NCBI RefSeq assembly: GCF_024464595.1 | Contig: NZ_JANHAW010000002.1 | Span: 806,001-870,000, forward strand | Source of the DNA: Halobellus litoreus | GTDB taxonomy: Archaea; Halobacteriota; Halobacteria; Halobacteriales; Haloferacaceae | Direction of reading: 5' to 3' | DNA: 64,000 nucleotides | The notes under the pieces: generated by a model | Seen by the model: the letters and a program-made list of their open reading frames with translations, nothing else | Told to the model about the DNA's origin: nothing | Database searches by the model: none | Part shown: in pieces, positions 25,773 through 34,398 of the stretch | Position numbering within the stretch: position 1 is the first letter of the stretch | How the letters are laid out: each line of letters begins with the position of its first letter | Translations under genes and position numbers: made by a program

Positions 25773-26249
25773 ATGGTCTCAGTCGGCGACGACGCCCCGG
25801 ATTTCACCGCACCGCTCGCAGACGGCGACATCGAGTCGTTCACGCTCTCGGAGAACCTCGATGCGGCCCCCGTCGTGCTCGCGTTCTTCCCCGCAGCCTT
25901 CACGGGGACCTGCACGACGGAGATGTGCACCTTCCGCGATCAGATGGCCAACTTCGAAGACGTCGGCGCGACGGTCTACGGCGTCAGCATCGACACGCCG
26001 TTCACGCTGAACGAGTTCCGCGCGCAGAACGACCTCAACTTCGGTCTCGTCAGCGACACCAACCGCGAGATCATCGACGCCTACGACGTCTCGATGGACT
26101 TCGCGGGTCTCGGCGTCCGCAACCTCGCCAAGCGCGCGGTCTTCGTCGTCGACGACGACGGGGAGATCACCTACGCGTGGGTGAGCGACGACCCCGGCGT
26201 CGAGCCCGATTACGAAGAAGTCGCCGCCGCGGCCGAAGACGCGCGGTGA
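25773..26249 (+). CDS. Peroxiredoxin (AhpC/TSA, Bcp/PrxQ-like)
   Basis: Thiol peroxidase; 158 residues. Peroxidatic Cys47 in FFPAAFTGTCTTEMCTFRD, with a second Cys at 52, a spacing used for an intramolecular disulfide in the Bcp/PrxQ group. The thioredoxin-fold strands VVLAFFP and YGVSIDTPFTL are as expected. Cytoplasmic. TATA-like ACATTCAA at about 25741 is 25-32 bases before the ATG. Confidence 0.93.
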   Translation: MVSVGDDAPDFTAPLADGDIESFTLSENLDAAPVVLAFFPAAFTGTCTTEMCTFRDQMANFEDVGATVYGVSIDTPFTLNEFRAQNDLNFGLVSDTNREIIDAYDVSMDFAGLGVRNLAKRAVFVVDDDGEITYAWVSDDPGVEPDYEEVAAAAEDAR

Positions 26250-26361
26250 ACGGCCGGGGGGTCGCGTCGCTGTCACCGTAAGCGACAGTTGCGAACCCGC
26301 CACGGTCAGGGTTCTACATAACTCCCGCAGATACTTTGCCGCCGCCGGAGTAGCCGATTCT

Positions 26362-27174
26362 ATGGCGGAATCCAGCGGAAACGGCGGGCGCGAGTACGAT
26401 CCCGAGGCCGAGCACAACTTCCCCGACGAGCGGGTCAACGCGGTGCTCGAAGAGATCCGCACGGACCCGGAGATCACGACCTATCTTGAAGCGCAGAACG
26501 TCAACGCCGTCCAGCGGAAGGGGTACAACGATCACGGGACGAAGCACATCGAGATCGTTCGGAACCGCGCGCTCTGTCTCTACGACCTGCTGAAGGGCGG
26601 CGACGTCGCCTGCAACGGGGCCGCAGACCAGGGACTCGACGAGGCCGACGAGCCGGTGATCCTCGCGCTGGCGGCCACGCTCCACGACATCGGTCACGTC
26701 GTCCACCGCGACGACCACGTCTACTACTCGATCCCGCTGGCGGCGGACCTCCTCGACCGCCTGCTCCCGCAGTTGGGGTTCTACGACACGGAGGAGTCGG
26801 TTCGGTTGAAGGCCGAGGTGCTCCACGCGATCCTCTGTCACCACACCGCGGAGGACCCGCTGACGACCGAGGCGGGGATCATCCGCGTCGCCGACGCGTT
26901 GGATATGGAACGCGGTCGCTCACGCATTCCCTACGAGAAGGGCGGACGCGGTATCAACACCCTGTCCAGTCAGGCCATCGAGAACGTCTCGCTGCGGCCG
27001 GGTGACGGGAAGGCCGTCCTCGTCGAGATCGAGATGATCAACGCGGCCGGGGTCTACCAGGTCGACAACCTGCTCAAGGCGAAACTCGACGGATCGGGGC
27101 TGGACGATCACGTCCGGATCGTCGCGGTCAACACGAAGTCGGGCGACCAACTCGTCGAACGAATCGAACTGTAG
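26362..27174 (+). CDS. HD-domain phosphohydrolase
   Basis: 270 residues. HD superfamily metal sites: His62 in HGTKHIEIV, His108-Asp109 in ATLHDIGHVVHRDDH, His160-His161 in ILCHHTAEDPL and Asp178 in IRVADALDMERGRSRIP. Likely cuts a nucleotide or phosphate ester, substrate unknown. The C-terminal 70 residues (AIENVSLRPGDGKAVLVEIEM) form a separate small domain. No membrane segment. Convergent with the MscS gene. Confidence 0.88.
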   Translation: MAESSGNGGREYDPEAEHNFPDERVNAVLEEIRTDPEITTYLEAQNVNAVQRKGYNDHGTKHIEIVRNRALCLYDLLKGGDVACNGAADQGLDEADEPVILALAATLHDIGHVVHRDDHVYYSIPLAADLLDRLLPQLGFYDTEESVRLKAEVLHAILCHHTAEDPLTTEAGIIRVADALDMERGRSRIPYEKGGRGINTLSSQAIENVSLRPGDGKAVLVEIEMINAAGVYQVDNLLKAKLDGSGLDDHVRIVAVNTKSGDQLVERIEL

Positions 27175-27201
27175 CGACCCGCTCGTCGAACGTCCGGGGC
27201 G

Positions 27202-28116
27202 TCAGTCGTCGGCGGGCGAGACTTCCTGAAGGCCGGCGACGGTGAGTTCGCCGCCGAGCGTGCGGTTCGGGTACGGGATGTTGATTCCCTCCTCGTCGAA
27301 GCGCTGTTTGACCGCTTGGACGTACTCCGCCCGGGTCTTTACGAAGTCAGCGCGGCTCGGGTCCTCGATCCAGATGCGCGAGGTGAGCGTCACCGAGGAG
27401 TCGCCGAGTTCGGTCAATCGCACCGACGGCGCGGGGTCTTCGAGGATGTCCGCGTGCGCTTCGGCCTCCTCGACGATGATCTCGGTCGCCCGCTCCGTGT
27501 CGTCGTCGTAGCCGATGCCGAAGGGGACCTGGAGGCGGAGTTTGTCCTTCGCGACGGGGTTCTTGATGACGCCGTCTGTCAGCGCCGAGTTCGGGACCGT
27601 CAGCAGTTCGTTGTCGAACGTGCGAACGCGGGAGACGCGGAAGCTGATGTCCTCGACGACGCCCGAGTTCCCGTCCCACTGGATCCAATCGCCGATCTTG
27701 AACGGTTTGTCCGTGTAAATGAAGATACCCGCGACGAAGTTCTTCAGGACGTCCTGCATCGCGAAGCCGATCGCCAGCGTGGCCGCAGCGGCGATCGTCG
27801 CCAGCGACTGCAGGAAGTTCGGGTAGCCCGCCGCGCCGAACGCGGCCGTGACGGCGGCAAAGCCGACGACGACGACGAGGAGTCGGCGGAGCGGCTTCTG
27901 GGCGTGCGTTTCGAGCCCGCGGGAGTCCATCATCCGGGTCGCGACCGGCAGGAGCACACTGCGACCGACCACGAACACGACCGCGAACACGACGAGGAAC
28001 GCCAGCGCCTGTCCGAGGAGCCCGGCGGCCGCGTCGGGGAGGCCGACGCCCGCCAGGAACCGCGCGATCGAGTCGCTCAGGCCGATCCCGGCCTGCAGCG
28101 GCGCCCCGACGCTCAT
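27202..28116 (-). CDS. Mechanosensitive ion channel, MscS family
   Basis: 304 residues: two or three N-terminal helices (LGQALAFLVVFAVVFVVG; LLVVVVGFAAVTAAFGAAG), then the pore-lining helix region AATLAIGFAMQDVLKNFVAGIFI, the beta domain starting KIGDWIQWDGNSGVVEDIS, and the C-terminal alpha/beta domain. It releases solutes on hypo-osmotic shock. The start overlaps the stop of yhbY by four bases (ATGA). Confidence 0.94.
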   Translation of the reverse strand: MSVGAPLQAGIGLSDSIARFLAGVGLPDAAAGLLGQALAFLVVFAVVFVVGRSVLLPVATRMMDSRGLETHAQKPLRRLLVVVVGFAAVTAAFGAAGYPNFLQSLATIAAAATLAIGFAMQDVLKNFVAGIFIYTDKPFKIGDWIQWDGNSGVVEDISFRVSRVRTFDNELLTVPNSALTDGVIKNPVAKDKLRLQVPFGIGYDDDTERATEIIVEEAEAHADILEDPAPSVRLTELGDSSVTLTSRIWIEDPSRADFVKTRAEYVQAVKQRFDEEGINIPYPNRTLGGELTVAGLQEVSPADD

Positions 28117-28361
28117 CGATGCAGGACCCCCGTGTTACCCCGTGTCTCGATGACCTCCGAGTCGGTTCGCTCGGCGAGTTCGGCCGCGAGCTCCTCGACG
28201 GTCGTGCCGCCGCGGGCCGCGCGGAGGAACTTCACCTTCACGAGTTCGCGGTCGTGCAACTGATCGGCCGCCTCCTCGACGACCGGATCGATCCCCCCTT
28301 TTCCCACCCAGACGGTAACGTCCAGATCGTGGGCCGCCTTGCGCAGCTCCTGTTCGTCCAT
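28113..28361 (-). CDS. YhbY/CRM-family RNA-binding protein
   Basis: 82 residues forming one CRM domain: LRKAAHDLDVTVWVGKGGID (6-25), LVKVKFLRAARGG (40-52) and a C-terminal strand SEVIETRGNTGVLHR. The VGKGG loop matches the GxxG RNA-contact loop of the family. Homologues associate with ribosomes. Here it is coupled to mscS and next to the RNase P subunit gene. Confidence 0.9.
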   Translation of the reverse strand: MDEQELRKAAHDLDVTVWVGKGGIDPVVEEAADQLHDRELVKVKFLRAARGGTTVEELAAELAERTDSEVIETRGNTGVLHR

Positions 28362-28437
28362 ACGACTCCGATACGTCGGCGTGCGGTTTGAAACTTAAGA
28401 CTCCCGACGGATTTGAGCGGTCCCGCGTTCGGGGGCG

Positions 28438-28722
28438 TTACTGATCGTCGTAGGGGTAGCGCTTCGTCGCGCCGCAGGAGAGACACCTGAGGACGACGTG
28501 GCCCGACTGGAGTCGAACCCGAGCCGTCGCGCCGGGGCGGAGGTACGCGTCGCAGTCGTCACAGGCGAAGCGTCTGAACCGACGCGGGAGCCGAACCCGG
28601 TTCCGTTCGGCGATCCGGCGAGCGAGGCGGACGTACTCCCGGCCGAGGTCGACGTCGCCGCCGGCCGTCGCTTCCCGGGCGAGGTCGTGCAGTCGCTCGA
28701 TTCGCTCGGCCGGGATGCCCAT
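28438..28722 (-). CDS. rnp4: Ribonuclease P protein component 4 (Rpp21 homologue)
   Basis: 94 residues. Two helices (AERIERLHDLAREATAGGD; GREYVRLARRIAERNRVRL) and a zinc ribbon with CDDC at 54-57 and CLSC at 80-83, the standard Rpp21/Rnp4 layout. Part of RNase P, which matures tRNA 5' ends. ATG 28722 gives MGIPAERIERL; the 29-residue upstream extension is unlike the family and enters the divergent promoter region. Confidence 0.92.
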   Translation of the reverse strand: MGIPAERIERLHDLAREATAGGDVDLGREYVRLARRIAERNRVRLPRRFRRFACDDCDAYLRPGATARVRLQSGHVVLRCLSCGATKRYPYDDQ

Positions 28723-28798
28723 ACTGGCGCACGAACTCGGGCGACCAAAGGCGTTCCGAGTCGGTCTCGGACCCGCCGCGGGCTCCGAATCCCATTTT

Positions 28799-28823
28799 AT
28801 TGTACGCATCGTACAATATTAAT
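28799..28823. promoter_or_regulatory. Palindromic operator candidate over the TATA box of the universal stress gene
   Basis: Perfect 7-base inverted repeat ATTGTAC-GCATC-GTACAAT at 28799-28817, overlapping TATA-like AATATTAAT at 28815-28823, which lies 23-31 bases before the ATG at 28846. The position over the BRE/TATA region suggests repression by a dimeric regulator. Confidence 0.6.
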
Positions 28824-28845
28824 CCGTGGAGTGCGAAGCGGGAGT

Positions 28846-29691
28846 ATGCGCATCGTATTCGCCACGGACCTCTCGGACGCGAACGAGGCAGCGATCCGGT
28901 CCCGCACGTGCCTGGACTGTCTCGACAACATCGGCGTCACGGAGGTGCACCTCGTGACGGTCGTGCCGGACAACGTCTCCAGCGGCCTCCCCGGGATGGA
29001 CGCCGCGACGGACACCCGAAAGTCGTTGCAGCCCCAGCGCGAGGTCTTCGAATCTGCGGGGTTCACCGTCGAGACCCACGTTGCCCGCGGGACGCCACAC
29101 CGACGGATCAACGGCTTCGCCGACCGACTCGACGCGGATATGATCGTGGTCGGGTCGCGCGGACAGAGTCCGCTCGCGAACCGGCTCGTCGGGAGCACCA
29201 CCCGGAACGTCGCGCGGACGGCCACGCGTCCGCTGCTCGTCGAGCGGATCGCGCCCCCGGACTCAGAAAAGGCCGTCGTGAAAGCGCACCTCTTCCAGCA
29301 CGTCCTGTTCGCGACCGACTTCTCGGAGAACGCCCGGCAGGCGTTCGAGTTCCTCCCGATGCTCGAGGGAGCCACCCAGGCGGTCGACCTCCTGCACGTG
29401 CAGAAGGAGAACGCGGAGCCGGCGGTCGAGGACCCGCGATTACGACTGCAGGAGCTCGCGGCCGAGGTCGAACGCGAGATGGGAATCGAGGCCGGAATCA
29501 ACGTCCGCGAAGGGAGTCCCGTCGACGAAATCCTCGAGGAGGAGACCCGAGTCGGCGCGACGACGACGCTGCTCGGCACGCGCGGGCGGAGCCGGCTCCG
29601 CCGACTGCTCCTCGGAAGCGTCTCGGAATCGATCGTCGCCCGGGGCAACAACAACGTCCTGCTCGTTCCCCCGGCAGGAGACCGACGCTGA
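28846..29691 (+). CDS. Tandem-domain universal stress protein
   Basis: 281 residues in two UspA domains. Domain 1 (1 to about 135) ends with the ATP-binding pattern VVGSRGQSPLANRLVGSTT; domain 2 (about 150-281) begins HVLFATDFSENARQAFEF and ends LLGTRGRSRLRRLLLGSVS. Both keep the Gly-rich nucleotide signature, so both may bind ATP. The role is in stress adaptation generally; the trigger is unknown. A palindrome covering the TATA box suggests tight regulation. Confidence 0.92.
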   Translation: MRIVFATDLSDANEAAIRSRTCLDCLDNIGVTEVHLVTVVPDNVSSGLPGMDAATDTRKSLQPQREVFESAGFTVETHVARGTPHRRINGFADRLDADMIVVGSRGQSPLANRLVGSTTRNVARTATRPLLVERIAPPDSEKAVVKAHLFQHVLFATDFSENARQAFEFLPMLEGATQAVDLLHVQKENAEPAVEDPRLRLQELAAEVEREMGIEAGINVREGSPVDEILEEETRVGATTTLLGTRGRSRLRRLLLGSVSESIVARGNNNVLLVPPAGDRR

Positions 29692-29790
29692 GAGGGGCGG
29701 TCGCCCGTATTCGCGGGAAGGGCGCTCCCGGGGGCCGACGTGATCGAGCGACTCCCGGCGACGGCTCCGACGCCGGCACCGAGAGTCGTA

Positions 29791-29800
29791 CGTATAAATA
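29791..29800 (+). promoter_or_regulatory. TATA box of first GT4 gene
   Basis: CGTATAAATA at 29791-29800 is 26-35 bases before the GTG at 29826, which supports that codon as a leaderless start. Confidence 0.6.
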
Positions 29801-29825
29801 GGGCCGCGGGCAACGCCCCGACACC

Positions 29826-30917
29826 GTGGCTCTCCGCGCGCTCAATTACCTCGAACTCGAATCGCGGCTGGACCGGAGCGGCATCGGGACCGCAGCCGAC
29901 CAGCAGCGGGCCGCCCTCGAACGGACGGACGTCGAGGTGGCGACCTCGCCGTGGCGCGGCGGAGACCTATCGACGGGCCTGCGCTCGGCCCTGTCCGGGC
30001 ACGGCCTCTTCGCCGAGTACGACGTCGCCCACTGCAACATCGTCGGTCCTGGGTCACTGGCGGTCGCGCGCCACGCGAAGCGCCACGACGTCCCGCTGAT
30101 TCTCCACACGCACGTCACGCGTGAGGACTTCGCGGAGTCGTTCCGGGGGTCGACGACGGTCGCCCCGGCGCTGGGGCGGTACCTGAAGTGGTTCTACTCG
30201 CAGGCGGACCTGGTGCTCTGTCCCTCCGAGTACACGAAGCGCGTCCTCGAATCGTACCCCGTCGACGCGCCGATCCGACCGATGACGAACGGCGTCGACG
30301 TCGAGGCCTTAGCGGGGTTCGATGACCTCCGAGGAGAGTACCGCGAGCGCTACGACCTCGATGGGACGGTCGTCTTCCTCGTCGGCAACGTCTTCGAGCG
30401 GAAGGGCCTCTCGACGTTCTGTCGGGTCGCGGAGGCGACGCCCTACGACTTCGCGTGGTTCGGTCCCTACGACACCGGCCCGCACGCTTCGAAGGCGGTC
30501 CGACGATGGACGTCGAACCCGCCCGAGAACGTCACCTTCACCGGGTGGATCGACGACATCCGGGGGGCGTACGGCGCGGGCGACGTCTACCTCTTCCCGA
30601 CGAAGAACGAGAACCAGGGCATCGCCGTCCTCGAGGCGATGGCCTGCGGAAAGGCGGTCGTCCTCCGGGACATCCCGGTGTTCGAGGAGTTCTACACCGA
30701 CGGCCACGACTGCCTCAAGTGCGAGACCGAGGCGGAGTTCGTCGACGCGGTCGAATGCCTCGCCGCTGACGACGACCTCCGAAATCGGCTCGGCGAGAAC
30801 GCCCGCGAGACCGCGATGGAACACAGTCTGGACCGCGTCGGCGAGCGACTCGCCGAGACGTACCGCGAGGTCCGAGAGGCCAAGCGAACGGGCCGACCAC
30901 TCGACATCGGGGAGTGA
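29826..30917 (+). CDS. GT4-family glycosyltransferase
   Basis: 363 residues, GT-B fold. The acceptor half has HCNIVGPGSLAVARHAK and LILHTHVTRED; the donor half has LVGNVFERKG and the EX7E motif ENQGIAVLE starting near residue 262, followed by AMACGKAVV. Transfers a sugar from a nucleotide donor; acceptor unknown, with lipid or glycan both possible. No membrane segment. GTG start is supported by the TATA box upstream. A second GT4 gene follows 49 bases downstream with its own TATA-like box. Confidence 0.9.
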   Translation: MALRALNYLELESRLDRSGIGTAADQQRAALERTDVEVATSPWRGGDLSTGLRSALSGHGLFAEYDVAHCNIVGPGSLAVARHAKRHDVPLILHTHVTREDFAESFRGSTTVAPALGRYLKWFYSQADLVLCPSEYTKRVLESYPVDAPIRPMTNGVDVEALAGFDDLRGEYRERYDLDGTVVFLVGNVFERKGLSTFCRVAEATPYDFAWFGPYDTGPHASKAVRRWTSNPPENVTFTGWIDDIRGAYGAGDVYLFPTKNENQGIAVLEAMACGKAVVLRDIPVFEEFYTDGHDCLKCETEAEFVDAVECLAADDDLRNRLGENARETAMEHSLDRVGERLAETYREVREAKRTGRPLDIGE

Positions 30918-30966
30918 GCCCCGACGATTCGCAACTGATTAACCCCACGTCCGTGAATCGCCGCCG

Positions 30967-32085
30967 ATGGCTCCCGCCACCGTCGCCGCCTTCACCGACA
31001 CTTACCTGCCGACAGTCAACGGCGTCTCCTACACGATCCAGACGTGGCGCGACCGCTGGCAGGAGCGCGGCGGGACGATGCGGATCGTCTACCCCGGGAG
31101 CACCGACTACGACCCCGACCCCGAGGAATACCCGGTTCGGAGCCTCCCCTTTCCGATGTACGAGGGATTCCGGATCGGGACCCCGCGCGTCCCCGAGGCC
31201 GTCGAGGACGCCGACGTCGTCCACGCGCACACCCCGTTCGCGGTCGGCATCGGGGGAGCGCGACTCGCCCGCCGCGAGGACCTGCCGCTCGTGACCTCCT
31301 ACCACACGCCGACCGCGGAGTACGCCGACTATCTCACGTCGCGACCGCGCGTCGAGCACGGCATCGAACGGCTGGCCGAGCGGTACGAGCGGTGGTTCCT
31401 CTCCCGCTCGGACGCGATCATCTGCCCCAGTGAGGACGCCAGGAAGCGGGCGCGAGACACCGCTGCGCCCGATACCCGGACCGTCGTGCTCTCGAACGGC
31501 GTCGACGTCGACTTCTTTGCGCCGACCGACGCCGAGGAGTTCCGGGAGCGCCACGGACTCCCGGACGGCCCGCTCGTCGGATACACCGGCCGACACGGCT
31601 ACGAGAAGAACCTCTCGGAGTTCCTCCGCGCGGCCGGCAGCATCGATGCGACGGTCGTACTCGGCGGCGACGGCCCCGCGCGCGAGGATCTGGAGTCGCT
31701 GGCGGCCGGCCTCGACGTCGACGCGCGGTTCCTGGGCTTTCTCCCCCGCGAGGAGCTGCCGGCGTTCTACTCCGCGCTGGACGCGTTCGTCTTCCCCAGC
31801 CCGGTCGAGACCCAGGGCCTCGTCGCGCTCGAAGCCAACGCCTGCGGCACGCCCGTCGTCGCCGTCGACGCCGGCGCGCTCTCGAACACGGTCCAGGACG
31901 GCGTCACGGGCTATCACTACGAACACGGGGACATCGCGGACTGCCGCGACGCGATCGGTCGCGTCCTCGACGAGCGCGAGTCGCTCTCGGCCTCCTGTCT
32001 ATCGCGCCGCGAGGCGTTGAGCGTCGACCGCGTGGTCGATCAGCTCGCGGACCTCTACGAAGGGGTTATCGAGGAAAATCGGTAG
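30967..32085 (+). CDS. GT4-family glycosyltransferase (diacylglycerol glucosyltransferase-like)
   Basis: 372 residues, GT-B fold. N-terminal FTDTYLPTVNGVSYTIQ and HAHTPFAVG are typical of GT4 enzymes that glycosylate membrane lipids (SqdX/PimB-like). Donor half: GYTGRHGYEKNLSEFL and EX7E motif ETQGLVALE near 281, followed by ANACGTPVV. Together with the preceding GT4 it could build a diglycosyl lipid; this is inference. TATA-like GATTAACC about 28 bases before ATG 30967 gives it a separate promoter. Confidence 0.9.
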   Translation: MAPATVAAFTDTYLPTVNGVSYTIQTWRDRWQERGGTMRIVYPGSTDYDPDPEEYPVRSLPFPMYEGFRIGTPRVPEAVEDADVVHAHTPFAVGIGGARLARREDLPLVTSYHTPTAEYADYLTSRPRVEHGIERLAERYERWFLSRSDAIICPSEDARKRARDTAAPDTRTVVLSNGVDVDFFAPTDAEEFRERHGLPDGPLVGYTGRHGYEKNLSEFLRAAGSIDATVVLGGDGPAREDLESLAAGLDVDARFLGFLPREELPAFYSALDAFVFPSPVETQGLVALEANACGTPVVAVDAGALSNTVQDGVTGYHYEHGDIADCRDAIGRVLDERESLSASCLSRREALSVDRVVDQLADLYEGVIEENR

Positions 32086-32147
32086 TCGCGGTTCGGGACG
32101 TTCGGGTCCGAGATCGTTCGAGTTCGGACGGCTGACGGGGACGCGTC

Positions 32148-32606
32148 TCAGTCGTCGAGGTCTTCGACGGCCTGCGCGATCCGCTGGAGCTGGCGCGTCG
32201 CGTCGCGGACCTCGTCGCGGAGCTGTCGGACCTCGCGAACGAGTTCCTCGTTGCCCGCGGACTCGCTCTCTTCCGGCCCGCCTCGGCCGCCGGGGCCGCC
32301 GGGGCCGCCGCCCATTCCGGGCGGACCGCCGCCCATCCCGCCGGGACCGCCGCCGCCCATCATCCCGCTCATCATCTGCGCGAAGGGGTTGCCGCCGGCA
32401 CCGCCGGGGCCGCCGCCCATCATCTCCTCGGGGTCGGGGCGGTCGCCCTCCTCTCGCTCCTCGGCACGTCGTTCGCGAATCTCCTCGACGCGCTCGCGGA
32501 AGGACTTCTCTTCGGCGTCGTCGGCCGACTCCTCGGCGTCGTCCTCGGGCGGGAGCGATTTTTCGGTGTCGTTCTCGGCGGCAGGATCGTCTGGTTCGTC
32601 CGACAT
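32148..32606 (-). CDS. Coiled-coil protein with Met/Gly/Pro-rich centre, function unknown
   Basis: 152 residues in three parts: acidic N-terminus (1-35) and helix SFRERVEEIRERRAEEREE; a low-complexity centre (about 63-115) of Met, Gly and Pro (MMGGGPGGAGG, MMSGMMGGGGPGGMGG); and a C-terminal coiled coil (NEELVREVRQLRDEVRDATR). I recognise no family. The middle may be disordered and self-associating. ATG 32606 starts MSDEPDDPAAE, a usual acidic start; the frame upstream lacks support. Confidence 0.75.
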   Translation of the reverse strand: MSDEPDDPAAENDTEKSLPPEDDAEESADDAEEKSFRERVEEIRERRAEEREEGDRPDPEEMMGGGPGGAGGNPFAQMMSGMMGGGGPGGMGGGPPGMGGGPGGPGGRGGPEESESAGNEELVREVRQLRDEVRDATRQLQRIAQAVEDLDD

Positions 32607-32719
32607 ACCTCCGGATACAGTCTCACCCCGCAAATGACTGACGGTCGGCGCCGAATGCGGTGCCTGCCCGGCGGAACCCAATCACGGTGAGACGACCGCC
32701 GTCGTCCCCGGTCTCGACG

Positions 32720-33037
32720 CTACGCGACCGCAGAATCCTCTTTGTCCTCGCCGTTGGGCTGTGTCATCTGCTCGATGACGTCGTGGAGGGTGACGTCGTT
32801 GACGAGGATGACGTCGCCGACGGCGCGAACCCAGCGGTACGGGAGGATGACGCCCTTCTTCCTGCCGACGATGTCCGAAAAGAGTTCGTCGTTGAGTTGC
32901 GTGAGCGCGAGTCCGGTCACGGCCTGCCGCTCGGTGAGATCGAGTCGGACGTCGGCGACTTCGCCGACGAAGACGCCTTCGTTCGAGTACACCTCGCGGC
33001 CGACGAGCGTCGTGATCTTCTGGGGGGTCTCGTCCAT
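32720..33037 (-). CDS. PRC-barrel domain protein
   Basis: 105 residues: one PRC barrel (ITTLVGREVYSNEGVFVGEVADVRLDL, 8-34; GVILPYRWVRAVGDVILV, 62-79). In haloarchaea such proteins are common and some (CdpB) take part in cell division; this one has a similar size and C-terminal tail, so that relation is possible but unproved. Stands alone on the minus strand. Confidence 0.88.
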   Translation of the reverse strand: MDETPQKITTLVGREVYSNEGVFVGEVADVRLDLTERQAVTGLALTQLNDELFSDIVGRKKGVILPYRWVRAVGDVILVNDVTLHDVIEQMTQPNGEDKEDSAVA

Positions 33038-33196
33038 ACCCCGATGATCGGGAGGGTCCGTCTTAATTGTTGGTAGGAGCGGGCGCGCTTCCGGCGAAGG
33101 CCTCTGAGAGTCGGACTCCCAGAATCTCGTCGTGCCGCGGTGCCGACGGTTTCCGACCCGTGTATCGCGATCGACCGAACGAGGACGCGCTGGGCG

Positions 33197-33655
33197 TCAC
33201 CCGGCGTCGAACTCCTCGCCCGTCACGCGGACGGTCACCGTCTCCTCGACCGGTCGGAGGTCGTAGGACGGGGCCGTCCCGTCCGGCCGCCGAGTGACGT
33301 ACATCGGCTCGACCAACTCTCCCTCCTCGACGCCGTAGATCGCGAGGCGCTCGCCGGTTTCTTCGGGTCGCACGTCGCCGTCGCGAACGGCCGTCGCCAG
33401 CGAGCGGCTCAGCCACTCGTCGGCCGAGATGCTCGGCTCACGGACGAGCGCGACGTCGACGAACCGAACGAGATACCAGTTGAGATCGTTGCACAGCGAG
33501 ACGGCCGCCCCGAGGCTCACGGTGTCGACCGCCAGCGAGTTCTCGAAGGGCGCGTATCGGTCGTACGTCGAGAGCGCCTCGCGCGCGGTCTCGCGCGAGA
33601 GCAGTTCGTACTGCACGTCGACGTCTCTCGAACCGACGAAGCAGACGCGCGTCAC
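33197..33655 (-). CDS. Haloarchaeal protein of unknown function (DUF5804-like)
   Basis: 152 residues, soluble, GTG start giving (M)TRVCFVGSRDVDVQYELLSRE. Contains SLCNDLNWYLVRFVDVALVREPSIS and a C-terminal beta segment ending TVTVRVTGEEFDAG. No catalytic motif recognised; I recall the pattern as DUF5804. The frame stays open upstream to 34177, but that part overlaps the zinc-finger gene and lacks protein-like features, so the shorter start is preferred. Confidence 0.75.
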   Translation of the reverse strand: MTRVCFVGSRDVDVQYELLSRETAREALSTYDRYAPFENSLAVDTVSLGAAVSLCNDLNWYLVRFVDVALVREPSISADEWLSRSLATAVRDGDVRPEETGERLAIYGVEEGELVEPMYVTRRPDGTAPSYDLRPVEETVTVRVTGEEFDAG

Positions 33656-33918
33656 GGGTGGGGGTCCGACTGGGGTCGAGCGACTCGCTTCCGAGGCGGT
33701 GCGTAGACTGGGTGCGGCGAGGCGTGAATCATAGATACGGCGTCGAGAGCGTCGAAAGGCGTTGAAACGGTTGTGAAGGGGATCATAAATCGATTGCGGT
33801 CGGGGCGGTTTCGGACCGATACACTGGAGGCCGGAGAGCGGAGAACCGACGAGAGTGGAGCAGCGGACGACCGGGACGTCGGCGACGAAGTGGAGGGGCC
33901 GAACGGGGCGCGTCGCGG

Positions 33919-34188
33919 TCAGCGGTACCCGTTCTCGTCGAGCCACGAGACCGCACACGATTCGTCGCAGAAGGACAGGAGCCGACGCTCGCGGGTGAGC
34001 TTCGCTCCCGGCCCGGACGTCCGCTCGCGGTCGAGTTCGACCTGGTAGTGCGGGCCCGCGAGATCGACGCGCTCGCCGCACGCCGGACACCTCTCGCTGG
34101 CGGCGTCCCAGTCGCTGCGCGGGACCACTTGCCTCACGGTCCACTCCCCGTCTGAGATCGACGGGGCGGGGCGGCACGTCTTTGACAT
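33919..34188 (-). CDS. Small zinc-binding protein (DUF7576-like)
   Basis: 89 residues with CPAC at 34-37, a His at 47, and FCDESCAVSWL with Cys74 and Cys78, arranged like a treble-clef or TRASH-like zinc site. Probably a DNA- or protein-binding regulator; target unknown. TATA-like TTTACAT at about 34214-34220 is 26-32 bases before the ATG, and a perfect 12-base palindrome lies further upstream. Confidence 0.75.
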   Translation of the reverse strand: MSKTCRPAPSISDGEWTVRQVVPRSDWDAASERCPACGERVDLAGPHYQVELDRERTSGPGAKLTRERRLLSFCDESCAVSWLDENGYR

Positions 34189-34357
34189 TGACAGAACGTA
34201 CGGCCTCTAGCTATGTAAATCCATTTTTGCCCAATCTATCACGTGATAAGTAACAATGATTAACGTCTTTACGGTTTTTGGTGAATATATACACAGGATA
34301 TGTGAGTCGAGTTGCCACGGGGCGCACCGGCTCCACCACGGGGCGCACCGACGCCAC
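34189..34357. promoter_or_regulatory. AT-rich control region with 12-base palindrome and a short direct repeat
   Basis: TATCACGTGATA at 34237-34248 is a perfect palindrome about 50-60 bases upstream of the zinc-protein ATG (34188), beyond the TATA box, as expected for an activator site. Further out CCACGGGGCGCACCG occurs at 34315-34329 and 34336-34350. Confidence 0.45.
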
Positions 34358-34398
34358 TAAGCGGCCATCGCGACGCATCGTACCGCGGGACTCCCATC

